Origin: an uncultured Pelagibacteraceae bacterium
GTDB lineage: Bacteria; Pseudomonadota; Alphaproteobacteria; Pelagibacterales; Pelagibacteraceae
Length of the DNA stretch: 64,000 nucleotides
NCBI GenBank assembly: GCA_902587435.1
Contig: CACILF010000002.1
Coordinates: forward strand, 26,830 to 90,829
Reading direction: 5' to 3'
Below are positions 36,576 through 45,487 of the stretch, piece by piece (positions within the stretch are counted from its first letter, which is position 1; every line of letters starts with the position of its first letter). The position numbers and the translations under genes are program-made. The notes beneath the pieces were generated by a model, which saw nothing but the letters and a program-made list of their open reading frames with translations, made no database searches and was not told the origin of the DNA.

Positions 36576-37037
36576 ATGAAAAGATTAATAATTATTTTTT
36601 TATTTATTACCACATCTTTGCATGCTGAAAAAATAGAAAGGCTTGGTTTCTATAACATTCAAGAAATACTTGGGGATGATAAACTAACTTATAAAATACT
36701 TAAAGGATGTGTGTCTATGAATTCAGCAGTGACTGAAATTATTAAAGAAGAACATCCAGATCTAGCAAAAGAATTTTTTGAGACTGCTAATTATCTTTAT
36801 CCTTTTGGTATTTTAGTTTTAAAAAAAATAAAAAATATAAACCATCAAGAAGCAGAGAAAGAATATTTTTTTGGTGTAAGTAATCTTACAGATGATTACA
36901 TAAATTTTATTAAAGAAAATGGCGCTGTAAATAAAAGTTTTTTTAAAGGAACATTTTTGGGTGATGATTTAAATTTCTGTAACGAGATTAGAGGTGCAAT
37001 AGAAGTATCAATTTCGCACTCTAAAAAAACAGAATAA
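36576..37037 (+). CDS. Secreted hypothetical protein
   Basis: I do not recognise this 153-residue protein. It has a signal peptide (about residues 1-17, FITTSLHA) and two cysteines in the mature part (ILKGCVSMN and NFCNEIRG) that could form a disulfide in the periplasm. It follows the class II aldolase by 7 bp and converges with another small secreted protein gene with a 1-bp gap. Confidence 0.7.
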   Translation: MKRLIIIFLFITTSLHAEKIERLGFYNIQEILGDDKLTYKILKGCVSMNSAVTEIIKEEHPDLAKEFFETANYLYPFGILVLKKIKNINHQEAEKEYFFGVSNLTDDYINFIKENGAVNKSFFKGTFLGDDLNFCNEIRGAIEVSISHSKKTE

Positions 37038-37038
37038 A

Positions 37039-37338
37039 TTAATTTGTTTTTTTAAATTTTGGAATTTTAGATTTCTTTTTTTTCTTTTTCTTAGGTATTT
37101 TAGATTTTTTAGAATCTGACGACCCTTCTTCGCTAGCAACTTCTTCTATTGCTTCTTGTATTTCTTTACATTCAGTAGAATTACAAAAATAAGTTGAGCC
37201 TGTTTTAGTGTTATATAAATAAGCTCCACAATTATCTTTTTTTTTTAAAGTGCAATTGACAGGTTCAAGTTTGTATTCTGCAAATAAACTTGTTGTTGAA
37301 AACAAAAAAAAAGTTAAAACTAAAAAAAATTTTTTCAT
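37039..37338 (-). CDS. Small secreted protein with lysine-rich tail
   Basis: This 99-residue protein has a signal peptide (about residues 1-20, STTSLFA). A short cysteine-containing core of four cysteines (VNCTLKKKDNCGAYLY and YFCNSTECKE) may be cross-linked. The C-terminus is low complexity, with repeated KIPKKKKKKKSKIPK. I do not recognise it. Similar small secreted basic proteins exist in marine alphaproteobacteria without assigned roles. It starts near the upstream region of the ribose-type operon and is transcribed away from it. Confidence 0.65.
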   Translation of the reverse strand: MKKFFLVLTFFLFSTTSLFAEYKLEPVNCTLKKKDNCGAYLYNTKTGSTYFCNSTECKEIQEAIEEVASEEGSSDSKKSKIPKKKKKKKSKIPKFKKTN

Positions 37339-37547
37339 AACAAAAATTAATTAAAAATATTAATTTATACAACTCTCGTTAGAATATAATATTAATTATT
37401 TCTCAACCCAACTTAGTATATTTTTTACACTAAAAACAAACAAAAATTTTAGGTCTAATAAATATATATAAAAAACAGAAATTCATAATTATAGATATAT
37501 TCGTTCATTAGTGAGATACTTAATTTAATTAAGGAAAGGGGAACATT
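37339..37547. promoter_or_regulatory. Intergenic region upstream of the ribose-type ABC/carboxylase operon
   Basis: This 209-bp AT-rich gap separates two divergent genes and must hold the promoter of the long plus-strand operon. A perfect 7-bp inverted repeat with a 1-base centre (cttaatt-t-aattaag, 37519-37533) lies just before a strong ribosome site (GAAAGGGGAACATT, then ATG 37548). The repeat could be an operator or an RNA hairpin. I cannot place a -35/-10 pair with confidence in such AT-rich sequence. Confidence 0.4.
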
Positions 37548-38750
37548 ATGAAAATAAAGAAAATGTTATATGTTGTTCTTTTCTCTTGGTTTTTTGGAAT
37601 TTTTTCTTCTGCTTCAGCAGGTGAATTATGTAAGGAGTGTTTAAGTAAAGTTCCTCAAGACATGAGAGATTATGTTTACAACATGGACTTTATGGACAGT
37701 GATCAGCCACTAGGTGAAGCGGTAATGAGAAAGTGGAAAAGTCCTAGAAAACCACCTTGGACAATAGGTTATGCTAGTACTTACGCTGGAAACACTTGGA
37801 GAAAAGGAGCAATGGAGCGTTTAATGGAAGTTGTTTATCCTAAGTGGAAAGCTTTAGGAATGGTTGATGAAATTGTTATTACACAGTCAAATTTGGATGA
37901 CTCTTTACAGATTCAACAAATGAGACAGATGATAGATGGCGGAAAAGTTGATGCTATTATTATTTGTTGTTCTAACATTACAGCTTTAAACACTACTATT
38001 AAATATGGTTGGGAAAAAGGTATCCCAACTCTATCTTTTACTGGCTTTACAACATCTCCGTACTCAATCAATACATCTGTTAACTACAGATTAGTTGGTT
38101 ATTACGTTGGTGCATGGATGGCTGAGTTAATTGGAGAAAAAGGTAATGTGATAGTTATGGAAGGAATTCCTGGCTATTCAGCATCTGACCAACAGAACAA
38201 AGGTGTATTAGCTGCACTTGATGAATATCCAAATGTTAATGTTGTTGGACAATTAGCACATAACTGGACTTCTCAAATTGCTCAGAAGGAACTTTCACAA
38301 TGGCTATCAACGAATACAAAAAAAGTTGATGGTATTGCGGTTCAGTCTTCAGGAGAAACAGGAACTTTACAAGCTCTGCTTCAGTCAGGACTTGATCCAA
38401 TTCCACCAATTGCATTAGGTGGAGAATTGGGAGCTCTTTGTTATTGGAGAAATAACCCAGACTATATCGATGAAGCGATATATGCTTGGCCTCCAGGGGA
38501 TGAAATCGAGTTAGGTATGGAAGTAATGATTAGAACACTTCAAGGTCAAGGTCCTAGAATCCAATCTTTATTGGTTGGTCCTGCTACTAAGAATTTCGAT
38601 GAAATTAAACAAATCTTAAATGAAGATTGTGATAGAAATTCAACTGGTTGGGATAACCCAGGAATGGAAAAATGGGCTCCAAGATCTTACGTGGAAGCGT
38701 TCTTTGATAATCCATCTGATCCGGAGAAATACGATCCTAAATCTCACTAA
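37548..38750 (+). CDS. Ribose-type ABC transporter substrate-binding protein
   Basis: This 400-residue periplasmic binding protein of the sugar (Peripla_BP_4/RbsB) class has a signal peptide (about residues 1-24, SSASAGEL). An insertion with a CKEC pair sits at the mature N-terminus. The fold landmarks are TIGYASTYAGNTWRKGAM, DGGKVDAIIICCSN and GLDPIPPIALGGELGAL. Downstream genes encode amide/lactam-acting enzymes rather than sugar kinases, so the ligand may not be a sugar. It has a strong ribosome site, and a perfect hairpin follows within the start of the next gene. Confidence 0.87.
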   Translation: MKIKKMLYVVLFSWFFGIFSSASAGELCKECLSKVPQDMRDYVYNMDFMDSDQPLGEAVMRKWKSPRKPPWTIGYASTYAGNTWRKGAMERLMEVVYPKWKALGMVDEIVITQSNLDDSLQIQQMRQMIDGGKVDAIIICCSNITALNTTIKYGWEKGIPTLSFTGFTTSPYSINTSVNYRLVGYYVGAWMAELIGEKGNVIVMEGIPGYSASDQQNKGVLAALDEYPNVNVVGQLAHNWTSQIAQKELSQWLSTNTKKVDGIAVQSSGETGTLQALLQSGLDPIPPIALGGELGALCYWRNNPDYIDEAIYAWPPGDEIELGMEVMIRTLQGQGPRIQSLLVGPATKNFDEIKQILNEDCDRNSTGWDNPGMEKWAPRSYVEAFFDNPSDPEKYDPKSH

Positions 38751-38766
38751 TACTTAAAGTTAAAGT

Positions 38767-40512
38767 ATGAGTGCAGAAAAAAATATAAAAGACAACACCT
38801 CAAAAGAGGTGTTGTCTGAAAAATCAAATAAAATTACTGGTGACATTTACGTCCAAGATGTTCATAAATATTTTGGTGTAACTAGAGCATTAAACGGAGT
38901 TAATTTTAACGCAAACTTTGGTGAAATTCATGCAATAGTCGGTGGTAATGGATGTGGAAAAAGTACACTGGCAAAAGTAATGTCAGGAGTTTTACCAATT
39001 GATAAAGGTAAAGTTTCTGTATTAGGTCATACGCCAACATCACCAGTTATGGCAAGAAATATGGGTATAGCAACTGTGTTTCAAGAAGTTATGATTGCAG
39101 AAGAAGCATCGGTTGTTGACAACCTTTTTGTTGGATCAGATGATTTTTGGTACAAAAATTTAACTCAAAGAGAAAAGGTTTTAAAAGCGCAAGAAATAAT
39201 GGAAGATCTTGTTGGTGAATATATTGATCCTTATACTCAGGCTTTTAATCTATCATTACCAATAAAAGCATGGATTACAATTGCAAGAGCATTCTTGCGT
39301 GAAAATACTAAGGTTTTAATTCTGGATGAATCTTCTGCAGCACTTGATTTCGATTCAACTGAAAGATTGTTTAAAAAAATGAGAGAATTAAGAGATAAAG
39401 GTGTTGCTGTATTTATTGTTACTCACAGAATTGCGGAGCTAGTTAGAATAAGTGATAAAGCAACAGTTATGAGGGACGGCAAAGATGTCGGTGTATTGGA
39501 AAAAAAAGATCTTAATGAAAAAAATTTAATAGGTCTAATGACGGGAAGAGCAGAAACAGGAGAGAAAAGTAAGTCTGCATCTATACAAACTAAAACTGAT
39601 AAAGTCGTAATGAGAGCTGAAAATTTAGTCGTTTGGCCTGATAGCAAACCTGTAAATTTTGAAGTAAAAAAAGGAGAAATAGTAGGTGTAACTGGGTTAG
39701 ACGGGAATGGACAAGATGACTTTGTTAAAATTTTAGCGGGTGTACAGGAAGCCTATGGAGGCATTACCGAAATTCTGGACAATAATGAAAATTTTGTAAA
39801 ATATAATTCTTTAGATAATGCAAAAAATAATGGGATATCTTTTGTTTCTGGAGATAGAAAAAAAGAAGGAATACTTCCTAACTTAAGTATTTATGAAAAT
39901 TTAGTAGTTCCTCTTTATAAAAAAACTAGCAGAGGAGGTTTTTTAGGATTTGTTGATTGGCTTGAGTTAAATGGAATTTTTGATTGGGAAGTAGATAGAC
40001 TGAGCATTAAAACTGGCCCAAGAGATAATTTAATTGGTTCTCTTAGTGGCGGTAACCAGCAAAAAGTTATGATAGCACGATCATTTGCTCAACATCCTAA
40101 AGTTTTAATTTTAAATGACCCTGCAAGAGGCATAGATGTAAGTACAAAAAGAGATTTATATACTCACTTAAGAAATTATGTTGAAGAAGGTAATACAGTT
40201 GTATTTTTATCTAGTGAACTTGAAGAATTTATAGGACTTTGTCCAAAAGTAATGGTTTTTAGAAACGGAACAGTATTCGATATATTTGAAAATGAAAAAG
40301 TTAATGCAGACACTTTGTTAGAAGGAATGTTTGGTCAAACAGCAGGTATTGGCGAAACAACTATTTCAAGTAAATCAAATACACCTTTGATGCCTACACC
40401 TAATAGAAAAATTGATAATGAAATTCCAGAAAAGAAAATCTTAAAAGTAGTAGATTTCGATAAGGAAAATAATAATGAAAATAAAACAAAAATAAAAATA
40501 AAAACATTTTAA
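38767..40512 (+). CDS. Ribose-type ABC transporter ATPase (two ABC domains, extra C-terminal tail)
   Basis: This 581-residue double ATPase of the RbsA/MglA class has domain 1 with Walker A GGNGCGKST and Walker B VLILDESSAALD. Domain 2 has a degenerate Walker A (GLDGNGQDDF) and an intact signature LSGGNQQK, as is usual for the family. The N-terminus carries about 20 extra residues before the first domain, part of them encoded by a perfect RNA hairpin. The last ~60 residues are a charged tail ending KVVDFDK ... KIKIKTF that is not part of the family fold. It resembles the C-termini of the next protein and of PxpC. GTG 38809 and TTG 38812 are in-frame alternative starts inside the hairpin. Confidence 0.87.
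   Translation: MSAEKNIKDNTSKEVLSEKSNKITGDIYVQDVHKYFGVTRALNGVNFNANFGEIHAIVGGNGCGKSTLAKVMSGVLPIDKGKVSVLGHTPTSPVMARNMGIATVFQEVMIAEEASVVDNLFVGSDDFWYKNLTQREKVLKAQEIMEDLVGEYIDPYTQAFNLSLPIKAWITIARAFLRENTKVLILDESSAALDFDSTERLFKKMRELRDKGVAVFIVTHRIAELVRISDKATVMRDGKDVGVLEKKDLNEKNLIGLMTGRAETGEKSKSASIQTKTDKVVMRAENLVVWPDSKPVNFEVKKGEIVGVTGLDGNGQDDFVKILAGVQEAYGGITEILDNNENFVKYNSLDNAKNNGISFVSGDRKKEGILPNLSIYENLVVPLYKKTSRGGFLGFVDWLELNGIFDWEVDRLSIKTGPRDNLIGSLSGGNQQKVMIARSFAQHPKVLILNDPARGIDVSTKRDLYTHLRNYVEEGNTVVFLSSELEEFIGLCPKVMVFRNGTVFDIFENEKVNADTLLEGMFGQTAGIGETTISSKSNTPLMPTPNRKIDNEIPEKKILKVVDFDKENNNENKTKIKIKTF
38791..38816 (+). promoter_or_regulatory. Perfect hairpin inside the 5' coding region of the ABC ATPase gene
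   Basis: gacaacacctc-aaaa-gaggtgttgtc is an 11-bp perfect stem with an AAAA loop, starting 24 bases into the annotated ATPase gene and 40 bases after the binding-protein stop. No U run follows, so it is not a standard terminator. Its position parallels the hairpins after ehuB, potD and proX, suggesting 3'-end protection of the binding-protein mRNA and/or reduced ATPase translation. Confidence 0.8.
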
Positions 40513-41024
40513 TGAAAAAAGAAAATAAAAATAATTATTATAATGAAGAAGATAAAATTAATTTTGAAAAATTAAATAATTTTAAAAAATTTAAGTCTGA
40601 TAATGTAAAAAATTTCCAAATCAAAAATTACAGTACTAACTACTCTAACTCAGATAAAAATAATTTTAATAATATTTTAAAAACTAATGAAAATATATCT
40701 ATGCTAAACCAAAAAGATATTGTTGAAGAGATAAAATATTATAATTCCTCAGACTTTAAAAAATTTGATCAACTAAATAATTTCCCTGAGTACAATGATA
40801 ATAAAGCACATGAAGATAAAGAAAATATAAATTCTAAAGTAACTTACAAATCAAGTGACTATGGTGAATTTAATAAGATAATCCAAACAAAAAATAATGA
40901 AGAAAAAATAAAAGAACAAAACAAAAAAATTAAAGTTATTGATTACGGTAAATTAAAAGATGTTGGAGAAAAACTTAAAAATAAAATTGGAATTGAAAAA
41001 ATAAAAATTGTTTATTTTGATTAG
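40512..41024 (+). CDS. Lysine/asparagine-rich repeat protein with four YxxxDxxxFxx(I/L) repeats
   Basis: I do not recognise this 170-residue hydrophilic protein. It has four copies of a short motif Y-x3-D-x3-F-x2-(I/L): Y10-D14-F18-L21, Y44-D48-F52-I55, Y77-D81-F85-L88 and Y112-D116-F120-I123, spaced 33-35 residues. It ends in a tail (IKVIDYGKLKD ... IKIVYFD) like those of the ABC ATPase and PxpC. No signal peptide or membrane segment is seen, so it is cytoplasmic and probably largely disordered between short helices. The start overlaps the ATPase stop by one base and it ends 3 bp before the permease gene, so it is firmly inside the operon. A scaffold or docking role is my inference. Confidence 0.8.
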   Translation: MKKENKNNYYNEEDKINFEKLNNFKKFKSDNVKNFQIKNYSTNYSNSDKNNFNNILKTNENISMLNQKDIVEEIKYYNSSDFKKFDQLNNFPEYNDNKAHEDKENINSKVTYKSSDYGEFNKIIQTKNNEEKIKEQNKKIKVIDYGKLKDVGEKLKNKIGIEKIKIVYFD

Positions 41025-41027
41025 TAT

Positions 41028-43349
41028 ATGGAAATAGTAGATAAAATAAAAAAAACTTACAGATCAAGCGTTGATACTTCTTCAAACAAGTATCTAATGG
41101 TTCCAATATTCATCTTTTTTTCTTTATTAATTTTTGCATTAATTAGAAGTCCAATAATTATTTCTCAATCTGGAATAGGAAGTGCAATAATGCTTACAGC
41201 TCCATTAATTTTAACAACTTATGCATTAACATTTATAGCAATGGCAGGAAGAGGTGGAGTTGATTTATCCATTGGTCCTTTTATGGGTTTTATAAATGTA
41301 AGTAGTATTCAATTGTATGCCGCAGGTTTTTTACAGACACCTATTGGATGGTTTGTTTATGCGATTGCAATGGGTTTAATTTGGCAACTGTTTTATGCTT
41401 TGATTGTTTGTTTTGTAAGAGTGTCTCCAATTATTGTTTCGCTAGCAGGATATTTAGCTTTTGCGGGAATCAATATTGTAATTTTGCCAAGACCAGGAGG
41501 AATAGCACCTGACTGGCTTATTCCTTGGGGAGAAGGTTTTACAATTTTTAATGAAATATTCCTTCTAATGATTTTAGCAACAATATTGTTTTATATAATT
41601 ACTCATACTGCATTCTGGGGTCATTTAAAATTAATGGGAGCAGATGAAAGAGCAGCTTTTACAAGTGGAGTCAAAATTAATTTAGTAAGAATAGTTGCTC
41701 ATATGATAGCAGGAATTTTTGCAGCTTTATCTGCAATATGTTTTACTGCTCTCGTTGGTTCTGGAGATCCTTTACAAGGAACTAAATATACATTGTTAGG
41801 TATAACAGCTCTAGTTTTGGGAGGAGCAAGTCTGGCCGGAGGTCGTGGAGGTGCTTTTGGTGCAATTTTAGGTGCCTTAAATTTATATCTTATTAATTAC
41901 ATCTTGGTTACTTTTAAATTTGAAAGACTTCAAAGCTTTGTATCTGATTTATCTTATGGAGCAGTTTTAGTTATTGCTTTGTTAGTTAGTTTAATTCTTC
42001 CTTACGTCACAAGGGTAACAAGGGGTTTATCTGTAATGGTATTTTTTATTCTTATGGCTTTTGCTGGATTGTTTGTTGTAATTCATCAAGTATATGATCA
42101 GCCAATAGTTGTTGAAAAAGTTGTTGATGAAGAAAAAGATGATGACAGAAGAGGAGCAAAAATAAGAAAAGTAGATGCAACAGGAAATATTATTGTTGAA
42201 GAGGGAGAAGAAGGAACAACTACTGGTACAGGAACTGCAAAAGGTGGTTCTCTTGCAGGACATGGTGTAGTTCAATTTACAGAAACACCAGGGACAATTG
42301 TTTTTTATGTAATTCTAGGGATAGCTGGTGCTGCTTTATTACTTTATTTATTAGCTGTTCATAGGAGTCCTTCAACAATCACTTTTGCGGTTGTTGTGGT
42401 TATAATGGTTGCAGGTTTAATATTTGACCCAGAAGATAAAGAAAAAGACTCATTAAAAGACACAGAGTTAATAACTTTACAATCTAATCAGTCAAGTAGT
42501 ATTGAAACTTCTGCACCTCAATATTTTAGTTTAGAAAAAATAAATTATTTACCTAATATTTCAGATGGTGTTCTTATTTCTGGAACTACATACAGCATAG
42601 TTTATTTAGCTGGAGTTGTGCTGCTTGCTTCGCTGTTGGTCATTACAATGCTACCCCAATTTAATGTCAGAACAAAATCTACAGCAATGCTTTTTTTCCT
42701 AGCAGCATTATCGTTAATTGTTTTGAAAGGAGTGTCTTATAATAATTTAATTGAAAGTCCAGATAGTAGCTTTTTTGGTATTCAAGGATATGGTGTAATA
42801 TTAGTAAGTCTGCTCTTGTTTGTTATTACAGCTCCATTTGCTCATTCCAAAATAAAGAATCTAACTAATGTTTATATATTTGGTTTTGGTGTGCTGGCAA
42901 TAATTTCTACTTATTTTATAGGTGGAAATACATTTGTTCCAAGCGATACAACAATTTATCAACCAAGAATAATAAGTGAGCTAAATATTGGTGATCTATC
43001 TCAAATTAAATACGAAGCTACAAAAAGATTTTTCTATGAGACAGTAAATTCAGGCTATTCACAAGTAGCGTTTAGTATTTTGGCAGTTTTTTTAGTACAA
43101 TATTTTTTATTTTTAAACATGGGACATAAAGCTAGTTACAAAAGATTTGCTCCTTATATGTATATTGTTATTTTTGCAGGTCTTTTATGGTCAGGAATAT
43201 TTTATTCTGTGGGCTACTCATTTTATAAAATTATAGCTGTATTTATAATTGGGATACCGCTTACTCCGTTAGTATGGCAATTCATGACAATATACAGAGA
43301 AAAAATAGCTAGAGACAATAAATTAAGTCAATGGGAAGAGGTAAAATAA
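41028..43349 (+). CDS. Ribose-type ABC permease with long extra membrane region
   Basis: At 773 residues this is about twice the normal length of an RbsC-class permease (about 320-350). The N-terminal ~345 residues are the permease proper, with GGVDLSIGPFMG and ALVLGGASLAGGRGGAFGAILGA. After it comes a charged, glycine/threonine-rich linker (about residues 365-410, EGTTTGTGTAKGG). A further ~360 residues with roughly eight hydrophobic segments, separated by hydrophilic loops, follow and I do not recognise them. No frameshift is apparent; the extension is a real continuous frame. It forms the channel with the 467-residue permease encoded 1 bp downstream. Confidence 0.87.
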   Translation: MEIVDKIKKTYRSSVDTSSNKYLMVPIFIFFSLLIFALIRSPIIISQSGIGSAIMLTAPLILTTYALTFIAMAGRGGVDLSIGPFMGFINVSSIQLYAAGFLQTPIGWFVYAIAMGLIWQLFYALIVCFVRVSPIIVSLAGYLAFAGINIVILPRPGGIAPDWLIPWGEGFTIFNEIFLLMILATILFYIITHTAFWGHLKLMGADERAAFTSGVKINLVRIVAHMIAGIFAALSAICFTALVGSGDPLQGTKYTLLGITALVLGGASLAGGRGGAFGAILGALNLYLINYILVTFKFERLQSFVSDLSYGAVLVIALLVSLILPYVTRVTRGLSVMVFFILMAFAGLFVVIHQVYDQPIVVEKVVDEEKDDDRRGAKIRKVDATGNIIVEEGEEGTTTGTGTAKGGSLAGHGVVQFTETPGTIVFYVILGIAGAALLLYLLAVHRSPSTITFAVVVVIMVAGLIFDPEDKEKDSLKDTELITLQSNQSSSIETSAPQYFSLEKINYLPNISDGVLISGTTYSIVYLAGVVLLASLLVITMLPQFNVRTKSTAMLFFLAALSLIVLKGVSYNNLIESPDSSFFGIQGYGVILVSLLLFVITAPFAHSKIKNLTNVYIFGFGVLAIISTYFIGGNTFVPSDTTIYQPRIISELNIGDLSQIKYEATKRFFYETVNSGYSQVAFSILAVFLVQYFLFLNMGHKASYKRFAPYMYIVIFAGLLWSGIFYSVGYSFYKIIAVFIIGIPLTPLVWQFMTIYREKIARDNKLSQWEEVK

Positions 43350-43350
43350 T

Positions 43351-44754
43351 ATGAAAAGATCTGCTTTTCTTTTCTTTAAAGGATTAGGTTTATTGTTTGC
43401 AGTCTTATGCGGTATTGGTACTGCAGTACTTGGTTGGTTCGATGGAGCCGATTGGATGAATATTGTTGCATACTCTATAGCCGTAACAGGGTTAATACTG
43501 TGGGGATGGTACCATTTTTCTGTAAGATGGATTAACGAAGAATTAAAACAAAATATATTTACTAAAATGCCTAAAGAAGAAGAAAAAGGGCAAGACAGTG
43601 AGGACGAAGAAAATTTCTTTTTTAAAAATATTAGAGAACATAAATGGAAAACTATAGCTTTCCTTGGAGTAATTTTAATATTTATATTTGTATCTTTTAT
43701 TGCGGAAAATTTCTTTTCTGGAAGAACTTTGGTTTCTTTTTTAATTTTCCTTGCGTTTGTAATTTTTATGGGGGTCATAAGCAGGTTTATTAAGGGAACA
43801 AAAAGTGTTTTTGTTGGTATATCTGTTTTAATTGGATTGTTTATAATTGGATCGTTAACAATCCCTGGTTTCTTGACATTAATGAATATGAAATCGATGT
43901 TAGTTTTTGCTGCATTTCTTGGTTTAGCAACTGTAGGACAAACTTTTGTTGCGATGTTAGGTGGTTTAGATTTATCTATCCCTTTTGTTATTGGCTCTAT
44001 GAACGTAGCACTAATGTCATTAATTTCTAAGGGAGTTCCACCATGGCTAGCTTGTGTAGCCATCTTATTACTTGGTGCTTTAATAGGATTGGTAAATGGA
44101 ATTTTAAGTTTTAGATTACAAGGACAAGCTTTAATTTTAACATTGGGGGTTGGGTTTTTTGTTAAAGGTGGAGTTCAAATACTTGTGGCAATGGGAACTT
44201 TTTCAGCTGGTACAGTTTTCGGTGTAGTTCCTCCGTGGATGACAAATTTAGCATCCATGAATGGTAAAACTATTGGTCTTCCAATACCTCCTGTTGTAAT
44301 TATTTGGATAGTTGCAAGCATAATAATCATTGTTGGTCTACGGTTAACAAAATGGGGAAGACATTTATATGCTTTGGGAGGTAGTAGATTGTCTTCTTCA
44401 AGACTATCAATTTCTGAAAGAGGTTATTGGATTGGAGCTTACGTTATAAGTGGATTTTTTGCAGCTTTAACTGGAGCGCTTCTCCTAGGTTGGAGTGGTG
44501 GAGGATTTGTTGGAGCAGGAGATATATATTTATTTACAACAATAGCGGCAGTAGTAATTGGGGGTACATCATTATTAGGTGGTTATGGAGGATATGGATT
44601 AAGTGTAATTGGTGTTTTAATTTTACAAATAGTAACAACTGTATTGATTGGATGGGGTTTGAGTTGGGAAGCTCAACAATTTATTCTAGGATTATTGATT
44701 ATACCAATGGTAGCACTTTACGCTAGGTCGCCACATATAAGGTCGCAAATATAG
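43351..44754 (+). CDS. Ribose-type ABC permease with N-terminal extension
   Basis: This 467-residue permease has the RbsC-class core in its C-terminal ~320 residues (MLGGLDLSIPFVIGS, VNGILSFRLQGQALILTLG, VVIGGTSLLGGYGGYG). The first ~150 residues add two to four extra membrane segments and an acidic loop (KEEEKGQDSEDEENFFF). It is the second channel subunit, 1 bp after the giant permease gene. Extra membrane segments in both permeases suggest a specialised complex. Confidence 0.87.
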   Translation: MKRSAFLFFKGLGLLFAVLCGIGTAVLGWFDGADWMNIVAYSIAVTGLILWGWYHFSVRWINEELKQNIFTKMPKEEEKGQDSEDEENFFFKNIREHKWKTIAFLGVILIFIFVSFIAENFFSGRTLVSFLIFLAFVIFMGVISRFIKGTKSVFVGISVLIGLFIIGSLTIPGFLTLMNMKSMLVFAAFLGLATVGQTFVAMLGGLDLSIPFVIGSMNVALMSLISKGVPPWLACVAILLLGALIGLVNGILSFRLQGQALILTLGVGFFVKGGVQILVAMGTFSAGTVFGVVPPWMTNLASMNGKTIGLPIPPVVIIWIVASIIIIVGLRLTKWGRHLYALGGSRLSSSRLSISERGYWIGAYVISGFFAALTGALLLGWSGGGFVGAGDIYLFTTIAAVVIGGTSLLGGYGGYGLSVIGVLILQIVTTVLIGWGLSWEAQQFILGLLIIPMVALYARSPHIRSQI

Positions 44755-44762
44755 GAGAAAAA

Positions 44763-45482
44763 ATGACAAAAATAAATTGTGATATGGGAGAAAGTTTTGG
44801 AATTTATAATGCAGGAAATGATGAGCAAATAATGCCTTTGATAGATGTCGCTAATGTTGCATGCGGTTTTCATGCATCAGATCCTAATCATATGAGAAAA
44901 ACAGTAGAGCTAGCAAAAAAAAATAAAGTAAAAGTAGGAGCTCACCCTTCTTTTCCTGACCTACAAGGCTTTGGAAGAAGAGAAATGAAGATGCCAAAAT
45001 TAGATTTAAAAAATATGATAATGTATCAAGTCGGTGCTCTTAAAGCTTTTTTAGATGAGTATAATATGCCTTTAAACCATATAAAGCCTCATGGATCTTT
45101 ATATGTCATGGCTTCAAAAGATGAAGAGATTGCAAGAGCTATTGCAGATGCGGTCGAAACTTTTAATGTCAGTATTTATGGTATGGCAAATACAGTTCAT
45201 GAAAAAGTTTACAAAAAAGAAAGAAAGTTAGACTTTATCGCAGAATTTTATGCTGATTTAGATTATGACAAAGACGGAAAGCTTGTAATAGCTAAAGGAA
45301 AAAATGCAAAATATAGCAGTAAGTTAGCAGTAAAACGTTGTTTAAGAGCTATAAAAGAAAAAAAAGTTAAAAATACAAGTGGTACAGATACAGATGTTGG
45401 ATGTGATATTATTTGCGTTCATTCAGATACACCTAATGCTGTTGAAATCATCAAAAGTTTAAAAAAAGCACTTAAAAAATAA
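44763..45482 (+). CDS. pxpA: 5-oxoprolinase subunit A (LamB/YcsF family)
   Basis: This 239-residue PxpA-type protein has the full family signature: CDMGESFGIYNAG, ANVACGFHASDP, VGAHPSFPDLQGFGRR and HIKPHGSLYVMA. With PxpB and PxpC it forms an ATP-dependent 5-oxoproline hydrolase in other bacteria. Here PxpB is fused to a biotin carboxylase and a biotin carrier is encoded too, so the reaction may be a biotin-dependent carboxylation/hydrolysis of a lactam or amide rather than simple oxoproline opening. It lies 8 bp after the permease gene and 5 bp before the fusion gene. Confidence 0.92.
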   Translation: MTKINCDMGESFGIYNAGNDEQIMPLIDVANVACGFHASDPNHMRKTVELAKKNKVKVGAHPSFPDLQGFGRREMKMPKLDLKNMIMYQVGALKAFLDEYNMPLNHIKPHGSLYVMASKDEEIARAIADAVETFNVSIYGMANTVHEKVYKKERKLDFIAEFYADLDYDKDGKLVIAKGKNAKYSSKLAVKRCLRAIKEKKVKNTSGTDTDVGCDIICVHSDTPNAVEIIKSLKKALKK

Positions 45483-45487
45483 AAAGT

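Noticed and set aside
40512-41024. Reading the repeats of the 170-residue protein as a CRISPR or DNA-level tandem repeat
   Set aside because: The repeats are conserved only at spaced amino-acid positions; the nucleotide sequences differ and the frame is open throughout.
43323-44063. 246-residue minus-strand ORF opposite the second ribose-type permease
   Set aside because: It is a shadow of a strongly supported permease gene. Its translation is proline/lysine/isoleucine-rich with no domain and no ribosome site.
44427-44726. 99-residue plus-strand frame inside the second permease
   Set aside because: Alternative frame of the permease, rich in tryptophan, cysteine and serine as expected from a shifted frame.
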